A stretch of 16,212 nucleotides of DNA from Kiritimatiellia bacterium (GTDB lineage: Bacteria; Verrucomicrobiota; Kiritimatiellia; RFP12; UBA1067): positions 1 through 16,212 of the forward strand of contig JAKSOX010000023.1 in the NCBI GenBank assembly GCA_024405335.1. The letters are read 5' to 3'. The notes under the pieces are model-generated. The model saw only the letters and a list, made by a program, of their open reading frames with translations, made no database searches and was not told where the DNA came from. This document shows positions 6,390 through 13,267 of the stretch, in pieces. A program made the position numbers and the translations under genes. Positions within the stretch are counted from its first letter, which is position 1; each line of letters starts with the position of its first letter.

Positions 6390-7096
6390 GCAAAGACCCC
6401 CGCATGCGCATCGGCACCTTTCTCTCGCTGTCCTCGCCCGTCGTGGCGGAAGTCTGCGGAAAATATCCGTTCGACTGGATAATGATCGACGGCGAACACG
6501 GCGCCGGCGCTTCCGAAGACGCGCTCTTCCACATTCTCCAGGCGATGGGCCAGACACGCGCCAAGAAAATCGTGCGTTTGGGCGAACCGGACCACGCGCA
6601 GATCCAACACGCGCTCGACTGGGGCGCCGACGGCCTCATGATTCCGCACGTGGATTCGCCGGCCGTCGCGCAAAAAGCGCTCGATTCGATGCTGTACCCG
6701 CCCAAAGGCCGGCGCGGCTATTCGCGCAGCGTGCGCGCGTTCGGCTACGGCACCACCCTGCCCGAAGTGCCGCCGAAGCCCCTCCTCTTCGCGCAGATCG
6801 AAACCCTCGAAGCCGTCGAACGCGCGGGCGAAATCGCCGCCGTGGACGGCGTGGACGTGCTCTTCGTGGGCCCGGCCGATCTGGGCTTCGACCTGAAGGC
6901 GCGCGGCGTCAAAACCACGGTCGAAGAACTGCTGCCCAAAATCGCGGGCGCCGTGTTGCCCACTGGCAAGGGACTGGGCATCCTCACGCGCGACGACGCG
7001 GATGTCGCCAAGCGCCTGTCCATGGGCTACGTCTACCAGGCCGTCGATTCCGACCTCGGCATCCTCCGCCGCCGCTGGAAAGAACTCACGGACTGA
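6386..7096 (+). CDS. HpcH/HpaI-family class II aldolase
   Basis: A 236-residue cytoplasmic aldolase of the HpcH/HpaI family, which makes or cleaves 2-keto-3-deoxy acids to pyruvate (or a related 2-oxo acid) and an aldehyde, using a divalent metal. Key sites are visible: DGEHG with the base H38, R64 in IVRLGE, the YPPKGRRGYS loop (104-113), and metal ligands E139 (QIETLEAVE) and D165 (VGPADLG). E139 and D165 are 26 residues apart, as in E. coli HpaI. The length is close to the family norm of about 250. Likely substrates are 2-keto-3-deoxy-sugar acids or 4-hydroxy-2-oxo acids, not resolvable here. The ATG overlaps the kinase stop by 4 bp (ATGA), and AAGGAG lies 10 nt upstream. The first 13 bases (start of MSKD) match the start of the kinase gene. 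Confidence 0.88.
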   Translation: MSKDPRMRIGTFLSLSSPVVAEVCGKYPFDWIMIDGEHGAGASEDALFHILQAMGQTRAKKIVRLGEPDHAQIQHALDWGADGLMIPHVDSPAVAQKALDSMLYPPKGRRGYSRSVRAFGYGTTLPEVPPKPLLFAQIETLEAVERAGEIAAVDGVDVLFVGPADLGFDLKARGVKTTVEELLPKIAGAVLPTGKGLGILTRDDADVAKRLSMGYVYQAVDSDLGILRRRWKELTD

Positions 7097-7123
7097 CCGC
7101 GCCCTTGCGCGGGCAAGCCGCGG
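7097..7123. terminator. GC-rich hairpin between convergent operons
   Basis: Directly after the aldolase TGA, outer arms CCGCG (7097-7101) and CGCGG (7119-7123) enclose inner arms CTTGC (7104-7108) and GCAAG (7113-7117) with a GCGG loop and a small 2x1 internal loop. It lies in the 34-bp gap between convergent genes and could serve both strands. There is no T-tract, so it is not a canonical intrinsic terminator. Confidence 0.4.
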
Positions 7124-7130
7124 CGGGGCG

Positions 7131-7766
7131 TCACTCAACGGCGGACATGATGGCCTCGGGCGTGACGGGCTTGCCTTTGGCGCGGTTGACGAGAATGCGG
7201 GCGACGAGCGCGCTTTCGAGATCGGTGAGCCGCACGCCGTCCTTGCGGTCGCGCAGGATGCGCAGCACTTCCTGCGCCGTGACTGGTTCGCGCTTCACGG
7301 ACGCCGGCGAAAACAGATTCGTGAGCCACGTCGCCAATGTCGTCAGCGGCGCAAACGCAACCGAAAACGCGCGCCACGCGCCGGCCAACGCCAGCATGCG
7401 CCGCAACGGCCTGGCGGAGCAAACAAGTTTCGGCACGAACTCCCCCAGATACAGAATCGCCGTCGCCGCGCAAAAGCCCCACACGGCCTGGGCGGCGGCG
7501 GAATCGGGAAACGCGCGCGCGGCCAAGGCGGCGGAGCAGGCGGAAAAACTCACGCTGCCCACGTTGTTTCCCACCAGGAGCGCGGTGAGCGTGCGGGGAA
7601 TCGCGGAAACCGCATCCTGCAAACGCTTCGCCGCACGGCTGCCAGCGCGCGCCATGTGCAGCACGCGTCCGCGGCTCAAGGAGGTGAACCCCGTCTCCGC
7701 GCCAGCACAAAATCCCGCAAGCGACAGCGAAAGCCCCAGTCCCAAGGACAACAACAGCGCGGTCAT
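7131..7766 (-). CDS. Short CNNM (DUF21)-only membrane protein, CorC paralogue without CBS domains
   Basis: A 211-residue protein matching the transmembrane CNNM/DUF21 domain of CorC/CNNM divalent-cation transporters. Helix 1 carries the family's small-residue/Glu motif (AGAETGFTSLSR, E24), then LLVGNN (63-68) and GEFVPK (108-113), equivalent to the conserved GE-x-x-PK. Membrane segments lie at about 3-22, 60-85, 92-110 and 124-150. The protein ends after the cytoplasmic helical region, at about the point where a full-length relative begins its CBS pair (VTPEAIM here, MTPR in the neighbour), so the CBS and CorC_HlyC domains are absent. The stop is clean and no remnant follows, so this looks like a true short form rather than a recent break. 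Its ATG overlaps the stop of the full-length paralogue by 4 bp, suggesting coupled synthesis and perhaps a heterodimer. Confidence 0.85.
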   Translation of the reverse strand: MTALLLSLGLGLSLSLAGFCAGAETGFTSLSRGRVLHMARAGSRAAKRLQDAVSAIPRTLTALLVGNNVGSVSFSACSAALAARAFPDSAAAQAVWGFCAATAILYLGEFVPKLVCSARPLRRMLALAGAWRAFSVAFAPLTTLATWLTNLFSPASVKREPVTAQEVLRILRDRKDGVRLTDLESALVARILVNRAKGKPVTPEAIMSAVE

Positions 7767-9025
7767 TGATTGTCCTCCTCGGTTTTTTCGACGGCGTCGT
7801 CTGTTTCGGCGAGGAGTTCTTCATCCGAATCGGCGACGGGGTAGGCGAACACTTCCAGCCGCACCGACGTCACCCGGCGGCGACGGCGCTTGACGACCGT
7901 GGCGCGGCAGCCGTCCGCCTCCACGGACTGTCCGACGTTCGGGATGCGTTCGGCGTGGAAAGCCACCCATCCCGCGAGGCGGTCGGCGTCTTCTGCCTCC
8001 AGTTCGACGCCGAGTTCGCGGTTGATTTCGTCCAAACTGACGTTCCCTTCCGCCAGCCACGTGCGCGGACCTTCGCGCACGAGCGCGGGCTCGGCCTTGA
8101 ACGAGCCGAACACCTTGGGCCCGAAAATGATTTCCAGCACGTCGTTCAAGGTGATGACGCCGGCGGTGCCGCCGTATTCGTCCGTCACCACGGCCAGCGT
8201 TTTTCCGCTTTTGCGGAACACCACGAGCAGATCGTCGAGCGCGATCTGTTCGGGCACGAACAAGGCGTCCTCCACCTTGCCGGACGCCACGTCCAGAACG
8301 CCCTCCACGGCGTCCGGCGAGCGGCGGTAGACGAGCAGGCGCGAATGGCGGGCGTTGGCTCGCGTCGCGGCGCGATCCGCCGCCGGGCGGTCGGAATCGT
8401 CCCCTTCCACGTCCACGCGCGGCGTCATTTCGTCGTTCGCGTGCAGTTCGGAAAGCCGCAGCACTCCGGCGATCATTTCGGCGTCGTCGGCGGCGAACTC
8501 GCCGCGGTCGGCGGCGGCGTTCACGACGGAAACGAGTTCCGCGTCGGACAGGGCGCGACGTTCGCGGGCGAGCATGGGCGCGAACGCGCGCGTGGAAAAG
8601 CGGAACGCGACGTTGAACGGCGAGAGCAGCGCGCGCCAGAAGAGCAGCAGCCGCGCGCAAGTCGGCGCCAACGCCTCGGCGTGGCGCAAGGCAATGCGCT
8701 TCGGGGTGATTTCGCCGAAGAGCAGCAACGACACCGTCATCGTCGGCACGGCGATCCAGCCGCCGCCGTCGATCCATGCGTCGAAAAGCGCGTAGCCCAG
8801 CGTGGCGATCGCGAAATTGACGAAAGTGTTGCCCACGAGCAGCGTGGACAGGAGCATCGCCGAATCGTCCACGCAACGCGCGATCGCCCGGTCGGCGGCG
8901 GCGCTTTTGGCGCGGATGCGCGCGCGCTGGGCGCCGGTGAGCGAAAAAAGCACCGTTTCGGATCCGGAGAAAAACGCGGACAACGCGAAAAGAAACGGAA
9001 GCAATGCGAGCGCGGCCGTCACCAT
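7763..9025 (-). CDS. Full-length CNNM/CorC-family membrane protein (DUF21-CBS-CBS-CorC_HlyC)
   Basis: A 420-residue protein with the complete domain order. The DUF21/CNNM membrane domain covers about 1-150, with FFSGSETVLFSL (E23), LLVGNT (62-67) and GEITPK (104-109). Then come a CBS pair beginning at MTPR (200-203) and including VTDEYGGTAGVITLNDVLE (280-298), a CorC_HlyC domain (about 315-395) and an acidic tail. The family handles Mg2+ efflux or other divalent cations in the inner membrane; older 'haemolysin' labels are misleading. The loop between MTPR and CBS2 carries an extra acidic/Arg-rich stretch (206-228). The ATG at 9025 is 8 bp past the UDP-glucose dehydrogenase stop, with only a weak AAGTGAG site; a GTG one codon inside is an alternative. 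Confidence 0.88.
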   Translation of the reverse strand: MVTAALALLPFLFALSAFFSGSETVLFSLTGAQRARIRAKSAAADRAIARCVDDSAMLLSTLLVGNTFVNFAIATLGYALFDAWIDGGGWIAVPTMTVSLLLFGEITPKRIALRHAEALAPTCARLLLFWRALLSPFNVAFRFSTRAFAPMLARERRALSDAELVSVVNAAADRGEFAADDAEMIAGVLRLSELHANDEMTPRVDVEGDDSDRPAADRAATRANARHSRLLVYRRSPDAVEGVLDVASGKVEDALFVPEQIALDDLLVVFRKSGKTLAVVTDEYGGTAGVITLNDVLEIIFGPKVFGSFKAEPALVREGPRTWLAEGNVSLDEINRELGVELEAEDADRLAGWVAFHAERIPNVGQSVEADGCRATVVKRRRRRVTSVRLEVFAYPVADSDEELLAETDDAVEKTEEDNQ

Positions 9026-9033
9026 GCGCGGAC

Positions 9034-10380
9034 TCACTTGCCCACGTTGAGCGTCTTGAAGCCGATGGCGCGCATTTCGGCGCGGTCGAGGCAATTGCGC
9101 GTGTCGAACAGCAGAGCCGGCTGGCGCATGGCGGCGAAAACGCGGCGCCAGTCGAGCTTGGGGTATTCGGCCCAGTCCGTCATCAGCAAAACGGCGTCCG
9201 CGCCTTCGGCGGCCCGGTAGGGATCCGTCTCGAACGAAACGCCTTCCAAACCGGCCAAATCGACTTTGGCGTTTTCGAGCGCCTTGGGATCCGTGACCAC
9301 GAGACGCGCATGTTCCTCCGCGAGCAGTTCGCACACGGTGGCGGCTGGCGTTTCGCGCGTGTCGCCCGTGTTCGCCTTGAACGCGAAGCCAAAGATGGCG
9401 ATGCGCTTGTTGGCGAGCGTGTTGAACATTTCGGAAAACAGCCGCGACACGATGCGCTGTTGCTGGTGTTCGTTCATCTTGACGACGCCCATCCAATACT
9501 CGGCGGCCGTGTGCAGCCCGAACGTCTCGCACAAATACACGAGATTGAGCACGTCTTTCTTGAAGCAACTGCCGCCGAAACCTGGACCCGCCTTGAGGAA
9601 CTTCGGCCCCAGACGAGAATCCGCGCCGACGACGCGGGCGACTTCGTCGACGTCGGCGCCGGTCGCTTCGCACAATCCCGCCAGCGCGTTGACGCTCGAA
9701 ATGCGCTGCGCGAGCATGGCGTTGGCGGCGAGCTTCGTCAGTTCCGCGCTCCAGACGTTGGTGGTGAGGATGCGTTCGCGCGGCACCCAGGCCGCGTAGA
9801 TTTCCACCAGCTCCGCGACGGCGGCCTTGCCTTTCGGGGTGTCCGGGCCGCCAATCAGAACGCGGTCCGGCTCCTGGAGGTCGCGGATCGCCGTGCCCTC
9901 GGCGAGAAACTCGGGATTGGAAAGCACCTGGAAATCGTGTTCCTCGTGCGTGGAAAGAATCGCCTCCATCGCGGCGGCGGTGCGCACGGGCAGCGTGGAC
10001 TTCTCGATCACGATTTTGTCGCCGTTGGCGTATTTGGCGATTTCGCGCGCCGTCGCCTCCCAGTACTGGAGGTCGCTCGCGCGGCCCGCGCCGCGGCCGA
10101 ACATCTTCGTGGGGGTGTTCACGCCCACGAACACGACGTCGCATTCGCGGATCGCGCCGGCGATGTCGGTGGTGAAGAAAAGGTTTTTTCCGCGAACCTC
10201 TTTGACGATTTCCTCCAGACCCGGCTCGTAGATGGGAAGATTGTCGGAATTCCAGGCGGCAATGCGCGCTTCGTTGATGTCGCACACGACGACCTTCCGG
10301 TCGGGATTGCGCTGTGCGATCACGGCCATCGTGGGTCCGCCGATGTATCCAGCTCCGATGCAGACGATGTTCTTGTTCAT
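9034..10380 (-). CDS. ugd: UDP-glucose 6-dehydrogenase (animal-like subtype)
   Basis: A 448-residue enzyme oxidising UDP-glucose to UDP-glucuronate with two NAD+, feeding capsule, exopolysaccharide or lipid sugar synthesis. Visible features are the Rossmann motif GAGYIGGPT (9-17), PEFLAEGTA with E161, the lysine and asparagine of ELTKLAANA (K216, N220), and the catalytic cysteine C272 in GFGGSCFKKD. A second nucleotide domain starts at KRIAIFGFAFK (325-335). The wording of several blocks (NTPTKMFGRGAGRASDL, VLSNPEFLAEGTAI, ISSVNALAGLCEATGADV) is close to animal UGDH as I remember it, rather than to the shorter enterobacterial Ugd. The ATG at 10380 has GAGG 9 nt upstream, which overlaps the potC stop codon. 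No glycosyltransferase genes are in the window. Confidence 0.93.
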   Translation of the reverse strand: MNKNIVCIGAGYIGGPTMAVIAQRNPDRKVVVCDINEARIAAWNSDNLPIYEPGLEEIVKEVRGKNLFFTTDIAGAIRECDVVFVGVNTPTKMFGRGAGRASDLQYWEATAREIAKYANGDKIVIEKSTLPVRTAAAMEAILSTHEEHDFQVLSNPEFLAEGTAIRDLQEPDRVLIGGPDTPKGKAAVAELVEIYAAWVPRERILTTNVWSAELTKLAANAMLAQRISSVNALAGLCEATGADVDEVARVVGADSRLGPKFLKAGPGFGGSCFKKDVLNLVYLCETFGLHTAAEYWMGVVKMNEHQQQRIVSRLFSEMFNTLANKRIAIFGFAFKANTGDTRETPAATVCELLAEEHARLVVTDPKALENAKVDLAGLEGVSFETDPYRAAEGADAVLLMTDWAEYPKLDWRRVFAAMRQPALLFDTRNCLDRAEMRAIGFKTLNVGK

Positions 10381-10391
10381 GGCGGAAGACC

Positions 10392-11195
10392 TCATTTGTG
10401 CGGTTTCGGCAGGTGGCGACGGCGGCGGTTCGACACGAGCCGCGACGCGCCCACGAGCGCGCAGGTGAACACGAGCATCAGCGTCGAGAGCGAGTTGATG
10501 ACGGGCATCTGGCGCGAATGCTTGATCATGGAATAGATTTTGAGCGGCAGCGTGTCGGAGCCGGGCCCGGTCACGAAGAACGTAATCACGAAGTCGTCGA
10601 TGGAAAGCGTGAACGCCAGCAGTCCGCCGGCAATTATGCCCGGCAGCAGAATCGGAAGCTCCACCTTGAAAAAGGCGTACCAGGGACCGGCGCCCAAGTC
10701 GTAGGCGGCCTCGATGACACGCTCGTCGAAGTCCTGCAGGCGCGCCAGCACGGTCATCGTCACATACGACACGCAAAACGTGACGTGCGCGATGAAGATG
10801 GTGAACATGCCGCAGCCCACGCCGACGGACGTGAACATCATCAAGAGCGAAATGCCCATCAGGATTTCCGGCATCACGAGCGGCGTGTAGATGAGCCCGT
10901 AGTGGATGGTCTGCAAGCGCCCTTTCCAGCGGTGCAGCGCCATCGCGGCGGTGGTGCCGATCACGCAGGACGCGAGCGTCGCCAGAGCGGCGATGACAAG
11001 CGAGCGTTCGAACGCCGTCCAGATTTCGCGGTTGTTCGGCGAGAACAGCGCCGCGTACCACTTGAACGTGAACCCCGCCCATTCGCCGCCGTACTTGGAC
11101 AAGTTGAAGCTGTTCGCCACCAGCACCACGATGGGCAGGTAGAGGAACGCCATCACCAGCGCGAGCACGACGAGGCAGAATTTCGACTTTTTCAC
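10392..11195 (-). CDS. potC: ABC transporter permease, PotC-like (spermidine/putrescine)
   Basis: A 267-residue inner-membrane permease with about six helices. The EAA loop (EAAYDLGAGPWYAFF, from residue 162), which contacts the ATPase, is present. The segment SIDDFVITFFVTGPG (198-212) is characteristic of PotC/PotI rather than generic permeases. It would pair with PotB to form the channel of a polyamine importer; related systems carry other small cations or sugars, so the substrate is inferred. The GTG start at 11195 overlaps the potB stop (GTGA), and the G-rich end of potB lies just upstream as a possible ribosome-binding site. No PotA ATPase or PotD binding protein is visible next to it. 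Confidence 0.88.
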   Translation of the reverse strand: MKKSKFCLVVLALVMAFLYLPIVVLVANSFNLSKYGGEWAGFTFKWYAALFSPNNREIWTAFERSLVIAALATLASCVIGTTAAMALHRWKGRLQTIHYGLIYTPLVMPEILMGISLLMMFTSVGVGCGMFTIFIAHVTFCVSYVTMTVLARLQDFDERVIEAAYDLGAGPWYAFFKVELPILLPGIIAGGLLAFTLSIDDFVITFFVTGPGSDTLPLKIYSMIKHSRQMPVINSLSTLMLVFTCALVGASRLVSNRRRRHLPKPHK

Positions 11196-12118
11196 GCCGC
11201 CCCCCCCGAAAGCTTGCGGGCCGTGGCCTCGGCGAGGCGTTTCGCTTCGCGGGCGTCCTGGCGCTTCACCCACCACGCCACGAACGCCAGCGGCACCAGC
11301 ACGGACAAACCGGTGATCGTGGCCAACGCGGACGCGTGCGGCAGGTTGCGGTCCGGAAACGTGCGCTGGTAGATCTTGTTGCCGATGAGCTCCGAATCGC
11401 GTCCGCCCACGAGATCGGGAATCACGTAGGAGCCGATGGCAGGGATGAACACCATGAGCACGGCCGAAATGACGCCGCGCCGCACGCCCGGCAAAAAGAT
11501 TTTGCGGAACGCGAAGAAGCTGCGGGCCCCCAGGTCGCGCGCCGCTTCGAGCAGCGAGAAGTCGAACTTCTCCGCCGCCGTGTAGATCGGCATGATCGCG
11601 AACGGCAGGAAGCTGTACACGCTCACCACGAGAATGGCGCCGGAATTGTAGTTGAGCGACGCATTCGGCGACATGAGCCCCGACGCCACGAGAAAATGCT
11701 GGAGGAACCCTTCGGGATTGAGCAACGTGCGCCAGGCGAACACGCGCACGATGAAACTCGTCCAGAACGGCAGCATGATGAGCCCCGCGATGGCCGCGCG
11801 CCACCGGAAGTGCATGCGCGCGATGGCGTAGGCGCACGGCAGCGACAGCAGAATGCAAATCGCCGTGGTGGCCGCCGAAATCCAAATGGTGCGCCACACG
11901 ATGGCGGGATAGTTCGGATTCGAAATCGTCCGCCAGGTGGACACGGTGAAGCCCGGCGCGATGCCGCCGTCCGCGCTTGGCGCGTGGAACGCGATGCCGA
12001 GCACGATCAGCGTGGGAACGACGAAAAACAACGTCAACCAGATGAACGACGGCAACGACGTCAGCGTCTCTGTCCAGCGGGAGCGTATTCCGGCCACGAT
12101 TCGAGAACCCTCCGTCAA
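11192..12118 (-). CDS. potB: ABC transporter permease, PotB-like (spermidine/putrescine)
   Basis: A permease of up to 308 residues with about six membrane helices. It has an EAA loop (EAARDLGARSFFAFRKIFLP from residue 191) and the PotB/PotH signature FIPAIGSYVIPDLVGG (224-239). It forms a heterodimer with PotC for ATP-driven polyamine (or similar) import across the inner membrane. The start is uncertain. TTG at 12118 overlaps the pilT stop by 4 bp but has no Shine-Dalgarno, while an in-frame GTG at 12097 (seven codons shorter) has GGAGGG 10 nt upstream. Either leaves the first helix intact. The last codons contain eight consecutive Gs. The ATPase and periplasmic binding protein needed for function are not in the adjoining genes. 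Confidence 0.87.
   Translation of the reverse strand: MTEGSRIVAGIRSRWTETLTSLPSFIWLTLFFVVPTLIVLGIAFHAPSADGGIAPGFTVSTWRTISNPNYPAIVWRTIWISAATTAICILLSLPCAYAIARMHFRWRAAIAGLIMLPFWTSFIVRVFAWRTLLNPEGFLQHFLVASGLMSPNASLNYNSGAILVVSVYSFLPFAIMPIYTAAEKFDFSLLEAARDLGARSFFAFRKIFLPGVRRGVISAVLMVFIPAIGSYVIPDLVGGRDSELIGNKIYQRTFPDRNLPHASALATITGLSVLVPLAFVAWWVKRQDAREAKRLAEATARKLSGGAA
11200..11207 (-). repeat. G8 homopolymer in the last codons of potB
   Basis: Eight Gs on the coding strand span the codons for Ser-Gly-Gly-Ala just before the potB stop and the overlapping potC GTG. A slip of one base would change the potB C-terminus and remove the 4-bp stop/start overlap. The tract may equally act as a G-rich ribosome-binding site for potC. 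Confidence 0.6.
12108..12113 (-). promoter_or_regulatory. Shine-Dalgarno GGAGGG inside the 5' end of potB
   Basis: GGAGGG on the minus strand lies 10 nt before the GTG at 12097-12095 and downstream of the TTG at 12118. It favours the shorter potB start and is the main evidence against the TTG. Confidence 0.45.
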
Positions 12119-13236
12119 TCCAGTTCGTCGCCAACGGCTTCTTCAAGCCGCCGCTGCAGGGTTTCCTGGCTGTGCGCCATCGAATACGCCAATTCTTCGT
12201 CGATGCATTCGTTGAGCACGAGCTCGGCCAAAGACTCTTCGAGCGAACGCATGCCGGCGTCCGTTCCCGTTTCGATCGAAGACGAAATGAGCGCCGTGCG
12301 ACCCGTGGCGATGAGGTTCGCGACGGCCGGCGTGTTCACCATCACTTCGGGAACCGCGTAGCGCGACGAACCGTCGCTGGAAAGCACCAGATGCTGCGCC
12401 ACGATGCCCTTCAAGGCCATCGCGAACTGGCGGCGCACGCCGGTTTGCTCTTCGGGCGGGAACACCGAAACGAAACGCTCGACGGCGCCGACGCAATCGC
12501 CCGCGTGGAGCGTGCAGAACACGAGATGGCCCGTTTCGGCCGCGCGGAGCGCGGTGCGCACCGTGCCCAAATCGCGGATTTCGCCCACGAGAATCACGTC
12601 CGGATCCTGGCGCAAGGCGTCGATCAGCGCGGCGTTGAACGATTCGGCGTCGCGTCCGACCTGCCGCTGGTGCACGAGCGCCTTTTCAGACTCGTGGATG
12701 AATTCCACGGGGTCTTCGATGGTGATGATGTGGCACGCGCGCGTGGCGTTGATCGTGTGGATCAGCGTCGCCAGCGTCGTGGACTTGCCGGAACCCGTCG
12801 GGCCCGTGACGATCACGAGGCCGTCCGTGTAGTTGCAGAAATCGGCCAGGTTTTCGGGCAGGCACAGATCTTCGAGCGTCTTGAACGTCGAATCGAGGCG
12901 GCGGAGCGCCACCGCCGTTTTCGACGACTCGCGGTAGATGTTGAAACGGTAGCGGGAACCGTCTGCGGAGGACACGGCGCCGTCCAGCGAACCCTTCTTC
13001 ATGAGCGTCGCGCGCACGCGCTCCGTGCCGTCCGGACAGCCGATCGGAAGCGTCGAAAGGCCCAGTTCCATCGCGGCTTCGTCGACGTCCTGCGACGGCA
13101 TCGGATCGGGGAATTCGGGCCGCACCACCAGCTGGCCGTGCTCGCGGAAACGCGGCGGCTGGCCGGTGGTCAGATGCACGTCGCTCGCGCCGTTGATTTC
13201 GCAAATCGCGCAGATGCTTTCGAGAAATGGCGTCAT
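12115..13236 (-). CDS. pilT: PilT-like type IV pilus retraction ATPase
   Basis: A 373-residue cytoplasmic secretion-type ATPase. The N-terminal domain starts with ASDVHLTTGQPPRFR. Walker A GPTGSGKST is at 145-153, an Asp box (ITIEDPVEF, 171-179) follows, Walker B DVILVGEIRD is at 213-222, and a His box TGHLVFCTLHAGD is at 235-247. The C-terminal region AVANLIATG followed by SSIETGTDAGMRSLEESLA corresponds to the PilT AIRNLIR-type motif and the segment after it, so PilT/PilU fits better than PilB. It powers pilus retraction (twitching, DNA uptake) or another pilin-like machine. The ATG at 13236 has GGGAGG 7 nt upstream. No other pilus gene is visible in the window. Confidence 0.92.
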   Translation of the reverse strand: MTPFLESICAICEINGASDVHLTTGQPPRFREHGQLVVRPEFPDPMPSQDVDEAAMELGLSTLPIGCPDGTERVRATLMKKGSLDGAVSSADGSRYRFNIYRESSKTAVALRRLDSTFKTLEDLCLPENLADFCNYTDGLVIVTGPTGSGKSTTLATLIHTINATRACHIITIEDPVEFIHESEKALVHQRQVGRDAESFNAALIDALRQDPDVILVGEIRDLGTVRTALRAAETGHLVFCTLHAGDCVGAVERFVSVFPPEEQTGVRRQFAMALKGIVAQHLVLSSDGSSRYAVPEVMVNTPAVANLIATGRTALISSSIETGTDAGMRSLEESLAELVLNECIDEELAYSMAHSQETLQRRLEEAVGDELD

Positions 13237-13267
13237 TGTTCGTCCTCCCGTGGTTTGTTCCGAGCCG

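Noticed and set aside
7131..7766. Pseudogene of a full-length CNNM/CorC protein
   Set aside because: All CNNM motifs are intact, the frame is clean, no CBS remnant follows in any frame in the 34-bp gap, and it is coupled to its neighbour.
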